Part shown: piece after piece, positions 35,342 to 36,247 of the stretch
Layout of the letters: each line of letters begins with the position of its first letter
How positions within the stretch are numbered: the first letter of the stretch is position 1
Origin: Oscillospiraceae bacterium
Lineage (GTDB): Bacteria > Bacillota > Clostridia > Oscillospirales > QAMX01
Length of the DNA: 36,247 nt
Direction of reading: 5' to 3'
NCBI GenBank assembly: GCA_015068345.1
Contig: SVKS01000010.1
Span: 1-36,247 of the forward strand
Position numbers and translations under genes: made by a program
The notes under the pieces: model-generated
Told to the model about the DNA's origin: nothing
Database searches by the model: none
Seen by the model: the letters and a program-made list of their open reading frames with translations, nothing else

Positions 35342-36247
35342 ATGGGCGAAAGCTTTGTACATCTTCACGTTCATACCGAATATAGTCTGTTGGATGGCGC
35401 CTGTAAAATATCCAAACTCATGGATCGGGTCAAATCCCTTGGTCAAAGCGCCGTCGCCATTACCGACCACGGCAGTATGTTCGGCGTTATCGAGTTTTAC
35501 CGGGCGGCAAAAGCAGCCGGGGTCAAACCCATCATCGGCTGCGAGGTCTACGTGGCCCCCCGCACCCGGTTTGACAAAACCTACGACAAGGACTACGAAG
35601 CCTATCACCTGATTCTTTTGTGCGAAAATCAGACCGGCTACAAAAACCTGATGAAGCTGGTTTCCGCCGCCTACGTGGAGGGCTTTTACAACAAGCCCCG
35701 TGTGGACCTGGACCTTTTGGCAAAACATCACGAAGGTCTGATCGCCCTTTCGGCCTGCATCGCCGGTGCCATTCCCCGCCGGATCCTGGCAAACGATTAC
35801 GATGGCGCCAAGGAATATACCCTCCGCATGCTGGAAATCTTCGGCGAAGGCAACTTCTTCTTAGAAATTCAAGATCACACCCTGCCGGAGCAGGCAACTG
35901 CCAATCAGGGTCTTCTTCGTCTGCACGCCGAAACCGGCATTCCCCTGGTGGTCACCAACGACGCCCACTATTTAACAAAGGAAGACAGCTTCGCCCAGGA
36001 CGTTTTGATGTGCATCCAGACCAACAAGACGGTGGATGACCCCGACCGGATGAAGCTGGAACCGGCGGAATTCTACATCAAGTCCACCAAAGAAATGCGT
36101 TCCCTCTTCCCCAATCTGCCGGAAGCCGCCGACAATACCGAAAAAATTGCAGAACGGTGTCAGGTGGAGTTCGAATTCGGCAAGTATCACCTGCCGGTTT
36201 TCCCCCTGCCCGAAGGGGAGACCGATGCCTTTACCTATCTTCGCAAG
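35342..36247 (+). CDS. dnaE: DNA polymerase III alpha subunit DnaE, N-terminal part (cut by window end)
   Basis: The frame stays open for 302 codons to the end of the window and is absent from the ORF track for lack of a stop. The start ATG at 35342 has GAAAGGAGG upstream. The protein opens FVHLHVHTEYSLLDGACKI, the PHP-domain metal site (HxH), followed by AITDHGSM and VTNDAHYL, further PHP ligands. The full family is about 1,100-1,200 residues, with the polymerase palm beyond this fragment. Whether this is the DnaE1 or DnaE3 type cannot be told from the N-terminus. It diverges from the S10 cluster, and I saw no shared operator between the two promoters. Confidence 0.95.
   Translation, partial: MGESFVHLHVHTEYSLLDGACKISKLMDRVKSLGQSAVAITDHGSMFGVIEFYRAAKAAGVKPIIGCEVYVAPRTRFDKTYDKDYEAYHLILLCENQTGYKNLMKLVSAAYVEGFYNKPRVDLDLLAKHHEGLIALSACIAGAIPRRILANDYDGAKEYTLRMLEIFGEGNFFLEIQDHTLPEQATANQGLLRLHAETGIPLVVTNDAHYLTKEDSFAQDVLMCIQTNKTVDDPDRMKLEPAEFYIKSTKEMRSLFPNLPEAADNTEKIAERCQVEFEFGKYHLPVFPLPEGETDAFTYLRK

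Overview
The window looks like a chromosomal housekeeping region from a member of the Clostridia (Bacillota), plausibly an Oscillospiraceae/Ruminococcaceae-type gut lineage with fairly high GC. The basis is: the full S10-spc-alpha ribosomal cluster ending rpsK-rpsD-rpoA-rplQ; Cys-rich (zinc) forms of S14, S4, L36 and adenylate kinase; a SecA with a C-terminal SEC-C zinc motif; a TepA-type ClpP-like protein; strong AGGAGG ribosome binding sites; sigma-A promoters close to TTGACA-17-TATAAT; and several TTG start codons. The lineage below class level is inference. I saw no rRNA, tRNA, CRISPR array, insertion sequence or prophage.

Layout, left to right. (1) 21-3949 (+): four overlapping genes, namely an APH-like phosphotransferase fused to a protein-kinase-like domain, a stand-alone 5'-3' exonuclease, a SAM methyltransferase, and a GNAT acetyltransferase fused to a Cys-rich DUF3795-like domain. 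They end at a bidirectional terminator shared with secA. (2) 3991-6756 (-): secA, with a divergent promoter region towards tepA (6897-7526, +). (3) 7523-11001 (+): a strong promoter and a roughly 100-nt leader, then an O-acetylhomoserine sulfhydrylase-family enzyme, a GH4 glycosidase and a LOG-family protein, closed by a second bidirectional terminator. (4) 11013-15066 (-): marR and two ABC half-transporters with overlapping ends. The pair has the signature of a heterodimeric exporter with one degenerate ATP site, and a perfect palindrome lies just after the marR -10 box. (5) 15162-17381 (-): a ClpC-type unfoldase that appears to lack the middle (UVR/coiled-coil) domain. (6) 17549-19253 (+): a 56-aa 2[4Fe-4S] ferredoxin missing from the ORF track, then overlapping trmN6-like and rsmI genes. 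(7) 19371-34710 (-): the ribosomal protein supercluster rpsJ to rplQ with secY, adk, map, infA, rpmJ and rpoA embedded. (8) 34711-35341: a divergent regulatory region holding a near-consensus promoter and a leader of about 390 nt for the S10 cluster, and a separate promoter for dnaE. (9) 35342-end (+): the N-terminal part of dnaE, cut by the window edge.

The ribosomal cluster makes ribosomal proteins together with the translocon channel SecY, N-terminal methionine processing (map), nucleotide balance (adk), initiation (infA) and transcription (rpoA). SecA is the motor for SecY. The marR-ABC operon looks like a self-regulated export system.

The most interesting points are the long structured S10 leader, the M-domain-less ClpC, the kinase-kinase fusion, the GNAT-DUF3795 fusion, the S3 RGG-like tail, the four-residue insertion in L36, the TTG starts of infA and rpoA, and the promoter/hairpin/palindrome overlap at marR. 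I did not find a clear-cut new multi-gene system; most of the window is conserved core genome.
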